This document shows, in pieces, positions 35,589 to 45,045 of a stretch of DNA of 64,000 bases. Source of the stretch: Glaciimonas sp. PCH181 (GTDB lineage: Bacteria > Pseudomonadota > Gammaproteobacteria > Burkholderiales > Burkholderiaceae_D); NCBI RefSeq assembly GCF_003056055.1, contig NZ_PYFP01000002.1:1116001-1180000 (forward strand), written 5' to 3'. Made by a program: the position numbers and the translations under genes. Below the pieces are notes generated by a model, which saw only the letters and a list, made by a program, of their open reading frames with translations, made no database searches and was not told the origin of the DNA. Position 1 is the first letter of the stretch, and each line of letters begins with the position of its first letter.

Positions 35589-36917
35589 GTGATCCGTATT
35601 CTCGGTCTCAACAACATTTTTTTCTGGTGATTTCTTGGCGGTGCGCTTCCGCCAGAGCCCACTTCCCGGAAATACCATCCCCTCCGGCAGGTGCAAGAAC
35701 TTTCCCTCGCCGACACGTTGCGCACGATAAATTCCGCTATGTCCGGAAAATAAATAACTCACGATACACGCCACCGCAGCCAGACTGCCGATCTCCGGTC
35801 CAAACAATTCAATCGCCATAATAGTCGATGCAATCGGCGTATTTGCCGCGCCTGCAAAGACCGCTACAAAGCCCAGTCCAGCCAATACCGGCAACGGTAG
35901 CGCCAGCACATAACTTAACGCATTGCCCAGCGTCGCACCGATATAAAACAGCGGCGTCACCTCGCCACCCTTAAAGCCGGAAGCCAATGTCACTATCGTA
36001 AACAGCATCTTTCCGAAAAAATCGTAAGCGGGCAACGGCTGCGAAAATGCATCGATAATTGTAGGAATACCCAATCCCAGATACTTATCCGTCGCCAGCA
36101 AAGTCGCCGCCAGCGCCACCACCACGCCGCCCACGAAAGGGCGCATCGGCGCATACCTAATCCAACGCTTCAGCACGGCCGACAACGCATGCGTGCCTGT
36201 TGCAAAAAACATCCCCACCAGACCAAACGCGATCCCTGCCACTATCGTCGCGCCCAGCACCAGAAAACTGATGTGCGGCACAAACGGAATCGCATAATGG
36301 GTGTGATGCACACCCAACAAACCGGGTAATTGATCAGCAACAATCGCGGCAATAAAACAGGGAAAAATCGCGTCATACCGCAAGCGCCCTATCGCCAGTA
36401 CCTCCAGCCCAAACACCGCGCCAGCCAGCGGTGTGCCGAATACCGAAGCAAAACCGGCGCTGATACCCGCCATCAGTAAGATCCGCCGATCCTCCTTATC
36501 CAGCTTGCAAATACGCGTCACCACATCCGCCAGCCCGCCGCCCATCTGCAACGCCGTCCCCTCGCGCCCGGCCGAACCGCCGAATAGATGGGTAACGATC
36601 GTCCCCAACAAAATCAACGGCACCATGCGCTTAGGCACGATGCGTTGCGGATCATGGATCTCATCGATCAGCAGATTATTGCCGCCCTCCACCGACTTGC
36701 CGAAATGGTGATAAATCAACCCAACCGCCAGTCCGGCAATTGGCAGCAGCCATAACAACCAAGGGTGCGCGGTACGGGTATTAGTCGCCCAATCGAGCGA
36801 CACCAGCAAAGCCGACGACGCCACGCCTGCCAGTACACCGACCACCGCAGACAAAATGAGCCAGCGGCCCAGATACAGCAGCATCCCGCACTGCTCGGAG
36901 AATTTAGTTTGTTTCAT
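35586..36917 (-). CDS. CLC family anion/proton antiporter with fluoride-type motifs
   Basis: This 443-residue membrane protein is a CLC. Its selectivity motifs are not those of chloride types: GNNLLIDEI in place of GSGIP, GREGTALQMG in place of GKEGP, and GGEVTPLFYIG in place of GxFxP. These match CLC-F, the fluoride/proton antiporters that protect bacteria from fluoride. So the protein likely exports fluoride. I saw no fluoride riboswitch upstream. Many databases would label it a voltage-gated chloride channel. Confidence 0.85.
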   Translation of the reverse strand: MKQTKFSEQCGMLLYLGRWLILSAVVGVLAGVASSALLVSLDWATNTRTAHPWLLWLLPIAGLAVGLIYHHFGKSVEGGNNLLIDEIHDPQRIVPKRMVPLILLGTIVTHLFGGSAGREGTALQMGGGLADVVTRICKLDKEDRRILLMAGISAGFASVFGTPLAGAVFGLEVLAIGRLRYDAIFPCFIAAIVADQLPGLLGVHHTHYAIPFVPHISFLVLGATIVAGIAFGLVGMFFATGTHALSAVLKRWIRYAPMRPFVGGVVVALAATLLATDKYLGLGIPTIIDAFSQPLPAYDFFGKMLFTIVTLASGFKGGEVTPLFYIGATLGNALSYVLALPLPVLAGLGFVAVFAGAANTPIASTIMAIELFGPEIGSLAAVACIVSYLFSGHSGIYRAQRVGEGKFLHLPEGMVFPGSGLWRKRTAKKSPEKNVVETENTDH

Positions 36918-37132
36918 TGTTTCCAGAGAGGTAAACCCAGGTGCCTAAAGCAGACATTTTGATTCAATCCGTTTTATTGTATTAGCCAAGCACAGCTTAC
37001 GTTGCTATTTCCTTCTGCGACGGATAAAAGATTTTCGGAAAAAATGATGTCGACCCGGCAAGCCCGATGCCAAACGGCTGGCAAAGCGCTGCCAAATCAT
37101 CGAATTTCCGCTTAACGACGGCACAATGCAAA

Positions 37133-37160
37133 CGGGGCCAGAGTATGCACTCTGGCCCCG
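37133..37160 (-). terminator. GC-rich hairpin after the porin gene
   Basis: cggggccagagt pairs perfectly with actctggccccg around 4 bases, about 60 bases after the porin stop. Confidence 0.7.
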
Positions 37161-37219
37161 CTTCCCTGCACCTTCTATACGCCCATCAGGTATCAGACGT
37201 TTATCAGCGCATAAACCCA

Positions 37220-38365
37220 TTAAAACTTGTGACGGATTGCTGCGCGAATAATCGCTTGCTTGTCATTGCCAGAACGGGCGGCGTCACTTGGCACCAACCC
37301 TTGATCAAGCGATGTACCCGTCATATCACCACCAACTTTTTGATACGCACCTTGCAGATAAACATCGGTCCGCTTGGAGAAAGCGTAATCCGCCATCAAG
37401 CCCACCGTCGAATATTTAGGCTTGGCGTTGCCAGCTGTCGTATCGAACTTAGCTTGCGTATAGGTGTACATCGCCCCTACAAAAAAGGCCTGCGATACCT
37501 GAAACTTGGCATTGAGTTCGTAGTTGTTAAACTTCAGCGTCGTCAACGTGCCAACCGCAGGTGTGATCGAACCCGAGTACGCATTGCTAGTTGGGTTAGT
37601 CAGATTGGTATTGCTATAAACAAAGCCCAGCGTCGTCGCACCAAAAGTGTAATTCAGGCCGGCACCAAAGATTTTTTGTTTAGCGGCCAAAAAGTTGGCA
37701 TCGCTTGGTGTGATCGAACCGGAAGTCGTGGTCCCGGTGCGGGTCAGATTCATGTAACCGATACCAGCAACCCAAGGGCCGTTGGCATAGCTGCCACCCA
37801 GACTATACGTGCGGTTATTCGCGCTGCTGCCAGCGGTTTCGCCAAAACCGTACAAACCACCGAACGTGAAGCCAGAAAACGTCGGGCTGGTGTATTTAAC
37901 CGAGTTATTCACGCGGAACGAATTGTCTGTATTGTCATTGTCATATGGATGCGAGAACAACAGCCCAGCCCAGTTGCCGTTGGCAGTCACCGGGCCGACG
38001 TAATCGACGATAGAGTCATATTGACGACCCAGTGTAAGCGTGCCCCCAGTTTTGCTCGACAAGCCGACCAAAGCCTGACGCCCAAACATCAAACCACCCT
38101 GGCCCAGTTTGCCGGTATCGGCAGCAAAGCCGTTTTCGATTTGAAACACCGCGCTTAACCCGCCTCCTAAATCTTCATTGCCCTTAAAACCAAGGCGACT
38201 GCCTTGTGCATAGCCGCTCTCCATGTCGACCAGGCTTTTACCGCGCGTATTAGTAGTGTAATCGAGTCCCAAATCGATCAAGCCATAAATAGTGACGTTG
38301 GTTTGCGCCTGCGCCATGCCAGCGATCCCACCTAACAAACCCGCAACCAGAATTATTTTCTTCAT
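37220..38365 (-). CDS. outer-membrane porin (Burkholderiales type)
   Basis: This 381-residue trimeric porin has a signal peptide ending AQA and begins QTNVTIYGLIDLGLDY, the typical first beta strand. SRLGFKGNEDLGGGLSAVFQ and the last residue Phe (IRAAIRHKF), needed for outer-membrane assembly, are both present. It forms a diffusion channel for small hydrophilic molecules. It is transcribed alone. Confidence 0.93.
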   Translation of the reverse strand: MKKIILVAGLLGGIAGMAQAQTNVTIYGLIDLGLDYTTNTRGKSLVDMESGYAQGSRLGFKGNEDLGGGLSAVFQIENGFAADTGKLGQGGLMFGRQALVGLSSKTGGTLTLGRQYDSIVDYVGPVTANGNWAGLLFSHPYDNDNTDNSFRVNNSVKYTSPTFSGFTFGGLYGFGETAGSSANNRTYSLGGSYANGPWVAGIGYMNLTRTGTTTSGSITPSDANFLAAKQKIFGAGLNYTFGATTLGFVYSNTNLTNPTSNAYSGSITPAVGTLTTLKFNNYELNAKFQVSQAFFVGAMYTYTQAKFDTTAGNAKPKYSTVGLMADYAFSKRTDVYLQGAYQKVGGDMTGTSLDQGLVPSDAARSGNDKQAIIRAAIRHKF

Positions 38366-38684
38366 GTGTATAGCTCCCGAGGATGATAGAAATCAAACTT
38401 TTATATAGCGGCAAATATGCGCGTTGCAGGCATGACATACCCTGCAACGCCAATCAATTCCAGGCCCTGTTTCGCCGTCGTTGATGCCTGTGGACAGAAT
38501 GCCATAACAGATTGTGCGCAAGCAGTTGTCTAGATATAAAGCGCACCAACTTGTCGCAAAGGAGCTTGGATTTGTCGCAAAACCTCAATTTTTGCGCTAA
38601 AAAGCACGCGAAAAAACAACAAAACCACCCAAAACCGTCTAAGTAATCAATCGTAGGATGTCTTCACAGCTGCGATACAGCTTG

Positions 38685-39176
38685 TCAGTTGCGCTCCAAA
38701 GCCAACGCCAACGTCTCCTTAATCTCTTCCATCACCACATAACTTTTTGACTGCACTGCGCCCGGCAGTTGCAGCAACATATCGCCTAGCAAGGTTCGGT
38801 ATTGCGCCATTTCACGGATACGGGCTTTGATCAGATAATCAAAATCGCCGGATACCAAATGACATTCCTGCACCTCCGGGATACGCAAGACTTCGCGCCG
38901 GAACTGCTCGAAAGTCGCGGCAGATTTATGGTTGAGCGTGATTTCGACAAACACCAGTAATTTCGCCCCGACCGCTGCGGGATTCACGCGCGCGTAATAG
39001 CCGTCGATGACACCATCGCGCTCCATCCGTTTAACCCGTTCGATGCAAGGGGTGATGGACAAACCGACCTGCTCGCCAAGTTCTTTCATCGACATGCGGC
39101 CATCTTGCTGCAGCAGCTGCAAAATGTGGCGGTCCAGTTTATCGAGGGAGCGGACGGATTCTTTTTGGGTTCTCAT
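38685..39176 (-). CDS. Lrp/AsnC family regulator
   Basis: This 163-residue regulator has an N-terminal helix-turn-helix (LDRHILQLLQQDGRMSMKEL, then GLSITPCIERVKRME) and a C-terminal RAM domain that senses amino acids (HLVSGDFDYLIKAR). It is divergent from dadA across 320 bases. Such pairs usually mean that the regulator responds to alanine and activates dadA. The effector is inferred. Confidence 0.9.
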   Translation of the reverse strand: MRTQKESVRSLDKLDRHILQLLQQDGRMSMKELGEQVGLSITPCIERVKRMERDGVIDGYYARVNPAAVGAKLLVFVEITLNHKSAATFEQFRREVLRIPEVQECHLVSGDFDYLIKARIREMAQYRTLLGDMLLQLPGAVQSKSYVVMEEIKETLALALERN

Positions 39177-39450
39177 GGCGGGCCTGATTGTGGGGGTTTT
39201 GCAACGAAGCAGCGTGAAAATCGACTGTCGCAGCCGAATTGCGTATGAAAGCGTAATCTTGAGGTAATTGCCGCGCGTCTCTATTTAGTCTCAATATGAG
39301 ATGACCGCTTAGCACTTCGACAGCATTCGTTCTCGTACTCAGCATTATTTCCTAAATTTCATTCTTTATACAGTAACTAAAACTGGAATTTTTTAAATAG
39401 CATAGCGTTAATTACCGTAAATCGACTGTGATTCATGTGATTAATCTGTG

Positions 39451-39474
39451 CACGCCCGCGAAGGGCGTGTTTTT
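39451..39474 (+). terminator. terminator-like hairpin in the dadA leader
   Basis: cacgccc pairs perfectly with gggcgtg around gcgaa, followed directly by five Ts. It ends 22 bases before the dadA ATG, so it could attenuate the gene or end a small upstream transcript. Confidence 0.7.
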
Positions 39475-39496
39475 GCGTAAGTTCAGGAGAAACAAC

Positions 39497-40783
39497 ATGC
39501 GGGTGCTTATTCTAGGCAGTGGTGTAGTCGGCGTGACGACTGCGTATTATTTGGCAAAAGCCGGGCACGAAGTGACGGTCGTTGACCGCTTGTCGGGGCC
39601 AGCCGAAGAAACCAGTTTTGCCAATGCTGGCCAGATTTCGCCGGGTTATGCGTCGCCTTGGGCCGCGCCGGGAATCCCAATCAAAGCACTCAAATGGATG
39701 GTGCAGAAGCATGCACCGTTGTCGATTACGCCGGATGGTTCACTCTTTCAGTTGCGGTGGATGTGGCAGATGTTGCGTAATTGCAATGCAGCAAGTTATG
39801 CCGTTAACAAGGAACGCATGGTGCGGCTGGCGGAATATAGCCGGGATTGTTTTAAAGAGTTACGCGCTGATACGGGCATCGCTTATGAAGGTCGTCAGCT
39901 TGGAACCACGCAGGTTTTTCGGACTGAGCAGCAAATGGCAGAGGCCGCCAAAGATACGCAAGTATTGAAGGATAGCGGCGTACCGTTTGAGTTGCTGACA
40001 GCGGAAGAAATCGCACGGGTTGAACCGGCGTTGGCGGCGGTCAAACATAAATTGCACGGGGCTTTGCGGTTACCGAATGACGAGACTGGGGATTGTCAGT
40101 TATTTACGACGCGTTTGGCGGAGATGGCGACGCAGTTGGGTGTGCAGTTTCGCTATAACTTGCAGATTGATTCGCTGACGTTTGCAAACGGAGCGATTGC
40201 TGGTGTGCAGTGTGGGCATGAGTATTTGCAGGCTGACAGTTATGTGGTGGCGTTGGGGACGTATTCGACCAACTTTTTGCGCAATATTGTAGATATTCCG
40301 GTGTATCCGCTGAAGGGGTATTCGATTACGGTGCCGATTACGAATGTCGACGCTGCACCGGTTTCCACCATCTTGGATGAGACTTATAAAATCGCGATTA
40401 CGCGGTTTGATAATCGAATCCGGGTAGGAGGGATGGCGGAGATTGTGGGGTTTAATAAGGCGCTCAATCCTAAACGTCGGGCTACTTTAGAGATGGTAGT
40501 GAATGATTTATTTCCGGGTGCCGGGGATACTTCAGTTGCTAGTTTTTGGGCTGGCTTGCGGCCTATGACGCCGGATGGGACGCCGATTGTCGGGAAAACG
40601 CCTATTCGGAATTTATTCCTGAATACCGGGCATGGGACGTTGGGATGGACTATGTCTTGTGGGTCGGCAGCATTGTTGTCGGATTTGATTTCTGGACGGC
40701 GGCCGGCGATTGTAGCTGAGGATTTGAATGTTAGTCGGTATGGGAGACGGGGTGGGGAGGCTGCTGCTCAGGCATATGCTTAA
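39497..40783 (+). CDS. dadA: D-amino acid dehydrogenase, small subunit
   Basis: This 428-residue flavoprotein oxidises D-amino acids, mainly D-alanine, at the inner membrane. The FAD fold is at the very N-terminus ([21 protein letters not shown]). [20 protein letters not shown] and the C-terminal [13 protein letters not shown] are typical DadA segments. CAGGAGA precedes the ATG at 39497. Regulation by the divergent Lrp-type protein is likely. No alanine racemase gene follows, unlike many dad operons. Confidence 0.93.
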   Translation: MRVLILGSGVVGVTTAYYLAKAGHEVTVVDRLSGPAEETSFANAGQISPGYASPWAAPGIPIKALKWMVQKHAPLSITPDGSLFQLRWMWQMLRNCNAASYAVNKERMVRLAEYSRDCFKELRADTGIAYEGRQLGTTQVFRTEQQMAEAAKDTQVLKDSGVPFELLTAEEIARVEPALAAVKHKLHGALRLPNDETGDCQLFTTRLAEMATQLGVQFRYNLQIDSLTFANGAIAGVQCGHEYLQADSYVVALGTYSTNFLRNIVDIPVYPLKGYSITVPITNVDAAPVSTILDETYKIAITRFDNRIRVGGMAEIVGFNKALNPKRRATLEMVVNDLFPGAGDTSVASFWAGLRPMTPDGTPIVGKTPIRNLFLNTGHGTLGWTMSCGSAALLSDLISGRRPAIVAEDLNVSRYGRRGGEAAAQAYA

Positions 40784-41395
40784 TGCGGGTGTTTCACCCC
40801 TTTGACTTGGTCGCCGACCGCCGCATGGACTCACACAAGTACTTAAACTCATGCCTACTGCGTAAGGCGTTTTGCTCGGATTTAGAGCAGTTTGTTCAGA
40901 TGCAGATGGGTGATGGCGTCCTCGCCAACACCGGCGCCGCAGCATACACCGATTTGCAACACGTTTTTTCAACAGGTGTCCGCTCTAAAAAGAACAACAC
41001 CCCACCACCGAAATAGGCAGCAACCTTGCTTAACTGCTTGAATGTTAATCCGCTGCTCTCGTTCTGTTGTAAAAGCGCAAAACTAGCTTGAGGGGCACGC
41101 CAGTTTCGGCGGCGAGCTGCTCTGCTCTGGTGCGATGCCGAAATCGGCGCAGCAACAGGCAATGCGATCAAAGTTAATCAAGTGTATTCGTTCCATTTGT
41201 GTTTGGTGATACATGCCATCTTTACGGCATCGCCGCCACTTAAACCACCCTGTTCTGGCTCAGGCCAACACAACGTATTTTTACCTCGCACCGTTCAATC
41301 GTCCGACGATATCTTCGCTATCGCTCCAAGATCACCTTAACCCTAAACAAACACGTAAAATCATTCCCATTCCTCCACAATTCTTCCTCAAAAAA
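40784..41395. other. intergenic region, 612 bases
   Basis: No intact gene is supported here. It contains the ImmA-like remnant and a 5' stretch in frame with the M20 peptidase that is unlikely to be translated. It marks a site of past gene loss. Confidence 0.5.
40965..41105 (-). pseudogene. remnant of an ImmA/IrrE-family gene
   Basis: The minus strand encodes LTFKQLSKVAAYF followed by GVLFFLERTPVEK, closely like the N-terminal region of ImmA/IrrE metallopeptidase proteins (TFxQLxKxAxYFxRGVLFFLEPxPV). The HExxH peptidase part is absent, and the frame continues into unrelated sequence. So it is a short fossil of a phage- or toxin-antitoxin-associated gene. Confidence 0.5.
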
Positions 41396-42637
41396 ATGGT
41401 CAACTCACAATACGCTGCGCAACTTTCTACCTGGATTGATGACCATTTCGATGATGAAATCGCTTTTCTTCAGCAAATCGTCCGAGTGCCGACGGATACG
41501 CCGCCGGGCAATAATGCGCCCCATGCAGAGCTTGTCGCGGAGTTGTTGACGGCGATGGGTTGGGAGGTCGAGAAGCACTCTGTTCCGGTGGAAACGGTGC
41601 GCGATTATGGGATGGAGAGCATTACTAATTTGATCGTGCGGCGGCATTACGGTGCTGCGGGACCGACTATCGCGTTGAATGCGCACGGAGACGTGGTGCC
41701 GCCGGGGGATGGCTGGAGCAAAGCGCCGTATGGTGGTGAGATTGCGGATGGGCGGATTTTTGGTCGTGCTACTGCGGTGTCTAAGGGCGATTTTGCTACT
41801 TATGTTTTTGCTGTACGGGCACTGGAAGCGTTGGGGATTCCGTTAAAGGGGACGCTGGAATGTCATTTTACTTACGATGAAGAATTCGGCGGTCTGCTTG
41901 GTCCGGCGTGGTTATTGGAGAATCAGCTGACTAAGCCTGATTTCGTTATTGCACCGGGGTTTAGTTACAACATCGTGACCGCGCATAATGCTTGTTTGCA
42001 ATTTGAGATAACGGTGCTGGGCAAGGCTACGCACGGGTCGGCACCCGATACCGGGCACGATGCTTTGCAAGCCGCAACCGCGATTTTGCAGGCGATTTAC
42101 GCGGCCTTGCCTACGCTTAAAACGATCACTTCTGCGATTCCTGGGATTACGCATCCGACGATGATTGTTGGCCGCATTGAAGGCGGTACGAATACCAATG
42201 TTGTGCCGGGCAAAGTTATCCTGAAAATGGATAGACGTATGATTCCTGAAGAAGATCCGGCGCAAGTTGAGACTGATGTCCGGGCCTTGATTGAAGCGGC
42301 GATCGCTGGTTTACCGGGGATACGCGTGGAGATTAAACGTCTGTTGCTGGCGCGGGCGTTGCGTCCGCTGCCGGGGCATGAAAAATTACTAAATAGTTTA
42401 CAAAAAAATGCTGAGGCCGTCTTTGGCGAGCCGATTACTAGCGATGGTTCAGCGCTGTATACCGATGCAAGACTGTACGGTGAACAGGGGATTCCGGTAG
42501 TGTTGTACGGCGCGGGGCCACGTACGTTGGGCGAATCCAACGCTAAGCAAGCTGACGAAAATTTGGCCCTTGAGGATTTGCGGCGGGCGACTAAAGTGGT
42601 ATCGATGACGTTACTGGATTTTCTGCAAGCCTCGTAG
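41396..42637 (+). CDS. M20 family metallopeptidase (ArgE/DapE type)
   Basis: This 413-residue zinc peptidase has the family residues ALNAHGDVVPPGDGW (metal His and Asp) and FTYDEEFGG (general base Glu and metal Glu), plus the dimerisation domain (HGSAPDTGHDA). The substrate is not clear: acyl-amino acids or short peptides. ATG 41396 is chosen for domain fit; no ribosome site is evident, and the longer in-frame N-terminus is not family-like. Confidence 0.88.
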   Translation: MVNSQYAAQLSTWIDDHFDDEIAFLQQIVRVPTDTPPGNNAPHAELVAELLTAMGWEVEKHSVPVETVRDYGMESITNLIVRRHYGAAGPTIALNAHGDVVPPGDGWSKAPYGGEIADGRIFGRATAVSKGDFATYVFAVRALEALGIPLKGTLECHFTYDEEFGGLLGPAWLLENQLTKPDFVIAPGFSYNIVTAHNACLQFEITVLGKATHGSAPDTGHDALQAATAILQAIYAALPTLKTITSAIPGITHPTMIVGRIEGGTNTNVVPGKVILKMDRRMIPEEDPAQVETDVRALIEAAIAGLPGIRVEIKRLLLARALRPLPGHEKLLNSLQKNAEAVFGEPITSDGSALYTDARLYGEQGIPVVLYGAGPRTLGESNAKQADENLALEDLRRATKVVSMTLLDFLQAS

Positions 42638-42673
42638 TTAATTATCGAAATGGTGAGCTAGCCGGATGCGCGC

Positions 42674-43339
42674 TCACCATGCATCTTTTACCTCGTTGCA
42701 TGTACTGAGGTGTGGCATAAAACGATCGGACAAAAACGCTACGAAGGCGGTCACTTTGGCGGATAAATTCAGGCGCTCTGGATAGACCGCGAAGATATCC
42801 GAGGACGGTAGCGCCCAGTCGCCAAGAACCTGCACCAATCGCCCTGAGCGTAAATAGGCGGCGATATCCCATTCAGACCGCATCAATATCCCATGCCCTG
42901 CAAGCGCCCATTCCATGGCAATTTCACCATCGTTGGTGCTTAACGCGCCGCGTACTTTGATGGTTTCATGCCGCTTACCGCGCGTTAGATGCCAGGTGCC
43001 ATACGCGGCTTCATTTTCTCTGATAACGATGCAAATATGTTTTTGTAAATCACTGGGAATAACGGGTGCGTCATGCGTTTTCAGGTAGGTTGACGATGCG
43101 CATAACATACGGCGATTGGAGGCGATTTTGCGGGCGATGATGCGAGCATCGGGCATTTCTCCTATGCGAATGCCGATATCGAAGGCCTGATCTGCCAAAT
43201 TCAATGACCGGTCCGATAAGACCAATTGCACTTCTACTTCCGGATAGCGTTTAACGAAATCAGACACGGCCGGCCCGACGTATTTTCTGCCAAAACCGAA
43301 GGTCGCATTAACGCGCAACAACCCTTCATTCCTACGCAT
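42674..43339 (-). pseudogene. LysR regulator lacking its DNA-binding domain
   Basis: 221 residues match only the effector domain of LysR regulators, starting at GLLRVNATFGFGRKYVGP (normally about residue 90). The N-terminal helix-turn-helix is missing. The region where it should be encoded is instead leuC-like sequence on the other strand. Thus the gene is truncated by a deletion at about 43325-43340 and unlikely to be functional. Confidence 0.85.
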
Positions 43340-43896
43340 CCCGTCAGCAACGCCAATCGCGTAATTTTCGATCCGGCGTCGGCTTTGCAGGCCAGCAATC
43401 TGAAGCGCAATTGCACCGATTTTGGCATTGCGTTATTCGATACCAACGATAGCGATCAGGGCATCGAACACATCATTGCGCCAGAGCACGGCTGGATCCG
43501 GCCCGGCATGGTAGTGCTGTGCGGCGCGAAGATTTGCGGATCGCCGCCGCCATCGTCAAAGGCAAACACATCGCAACATCCGTGCGAGGAATGGTCGTCC
43601 CCGGCTCCGGCGTGGTGCGACGTCAAGCCGAAAAAGAAGGGTTGTCAGATATTTTTATCGACGCAGGATTTGAATGGCGACAACCCGGATGTTCGATGTG
43701 TCTGGCCATGAACGACGACGTGCTGGCACCCGGCGAGCGTTGTGCATCAACCACCAACAGAAATTTTGAAGGTCGTCAGGGCAGAGACGGCAGGACGCAT
43801 TTGATGAGTCCCGCCATGGCCGCCGCCGCAGCGCTGGCTGGTTGTATTGCTGACGTCCGCAGTCTGGAAAATAACGAGGAGAACAGTCATGCATAA
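43318..43896 (+). pseudogene. leuC: leuC-type isopropylmalate dehydratase large subunit, doubly deleted
   Basis: Two fragments in different frames: the first (about 43318-43520) has [19 protein letters not shown] and [15 protein letters not shown], matching LeuC up to its CGDSHT motif. The second (43519-43896) resumes at [12 protein letters not shown] and includes [16 protein letters not shown] (two cluster cysteines) and [10 protein letters not shown]. The N-terminus, and about 190 central residues with the third cluster cysteine, are missing. It overlaps the leuD start by 8 bases. Confidence 0.88.
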
Positions 43897-44515
43897 GCAA
43901 ACACGCATTCAAGGCATTGCAGCGCCGTTGCTGATCGATAATCTGGATACCGATCAAATTATGCCGAAACAATTTTTGCGAATCATCAATAAAGAGGGTC
44001 TGAGTGCTGGCGTTCTTTATGACTTGCGATTCACGCCGGATGGTCAGTCGAAGCGCGATTTTGTGCTGAATCAATCAGCGTTCAAAGACAGCAAATTCCT
44101 GATCGGCGGATCTAATTTCGGCTGCGGTTCCAGCCGCGAACATGCGGTTTGGGGATTACAGCAATTAGGCATTGAAGCCGTGATCGCACCTAGTTTTGGC
44201 GAGATATTTTTCGGTAATGCACTCAATAATCGCTTGTTATTAATCGTACTGCCGCAAGACCAGATTGCCTTGTTGCTTGCGGGAATTGCTGCGGGCGACC
44301 GGCAACTCACCATCGACATGGAAAAAATGACGGTCGACAACGGTGCGCAAAGCTTACCTTTTTCACTCGCAGAACGTCACAAAAAAATGATCGTAGAAGG
44401 ATTGGATATGGTCGGTGCGACGATGCAAATGTTGCCTGCTATCGCAGCATTTGAGAAGAAACACGATGCTGCATTTCCGTGGGCAAAAGTGCGGCCGACA
44501 ACATCGCCGCAATAA
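43889..44515 (+). CDS. leuD: isopropylmalate dehydratase small subunit
   Basis: This 208-residue protein matches LeuD in full: [30 protein letters not shown] and [15 protein letters not shown] are the swivel-domain motifs. GAGGAGAA precedes the ATG at 43889. It normally works only in a complex with LeuC. Because the adjacent leuC is broken, it is either useless now or pairs with a LeuC from elsewhere. Confidence 0.93.
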   Translation: MHKQTRIQGIAAPLLIDNLDTDQIMPKQFLRIINKEGLSAGVLYDLRFTPDGQSKRDFVLNQSAFKDSKFLIGGSNFGCGSSREHAVWGLQQLGIEAVIAPSFGEIFFGNALNNRLLLIVLPQDQIALLLAGIAAGDRQLTIDMEKMTVDNGAQSLPFSLAERHKKMIVEGLDMVGATMQMLPAIAAFEKKHDAAFPWAKVRPTTSPQ

Positions 44516-44780
44516 CCGGCATACACACAGAAGAAAAGCGCCACGCCACATTCAATCATCTTATGACAGCTTATACCGGGGGCAATAACGCGGATATCGA
44601 GACTAGAAATCGCTGTAAACGTCGGAATAAGACACGCGTTTTAGCCTAGAAAAGATGCTGGCGATTGACCCTGGCCAGCCCCTTCATGCATTTGCTTTTT
44701 GAGAAAAGGCGTCAACCTTTCAGGTGTAAAGTGCGTTATTGGATTACAGCCTAACGTGACCATTTCAAGAAGGAAACATC

Positions 44781-45023
44781 ATGTCTACCAAATTTATTCT
44801 GACTTTATTATGTGCAACTGCGCTGGCTAGTAGCGCTGGGCTGGCGAATGCCAAAGGCTGTCTGAAAGGGGCTGCAGTTGGCGGCGTTGGCGGTCATTAC
44901 GCTGGTCATCATGCGGTGCTTGGCGCGGTTGGCGGCTGTGTTGTCGGACGCCATATGGCAAACAAAAAAGCCGCTGAACAGAAGGCCCACCCTGCGCCGG
45001 AACAGTCCGCACCCGCAAAATAA
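44781..45023 (+). CDS. small exported glycine-zipper protein
   Basis: This 80-residue protein has a signal peptide (through ANA) and then GCLKGAAVGGVGGHYAGHHA, a glycine-zipper segment with a repeat of GG and GH. The tail is basic then proline/alanine-rich. AAGGAAAC is upstream of the ATG. Similar proteins are common in Burkholderiales; the function is unknown. Confidence 0.8.
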   Translation: MSTKFILTLLCATALASSAGLANAKGCLKGAAVGGVGGHYAGHHAVLGAVGGCVVGRHMANKKAAEQKAHPAPEQSAPAK

Positions 45024-45045
45024 TAGAAACGATGCAAACGGGCAA

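Noticed and set aside
36918..37010. fluoride riboswitch upstream of the CLC-F-like gene
   Set aside because: The conserved core of the crcB motif could not be found by eye on the correct strand.
39428..39496. longer dadA start at GTG 39428
   Set aside because: It would place the terminator hairpin inside the coding region and add 23 residues before the FAD fold, which normally begins at the N-terminus.
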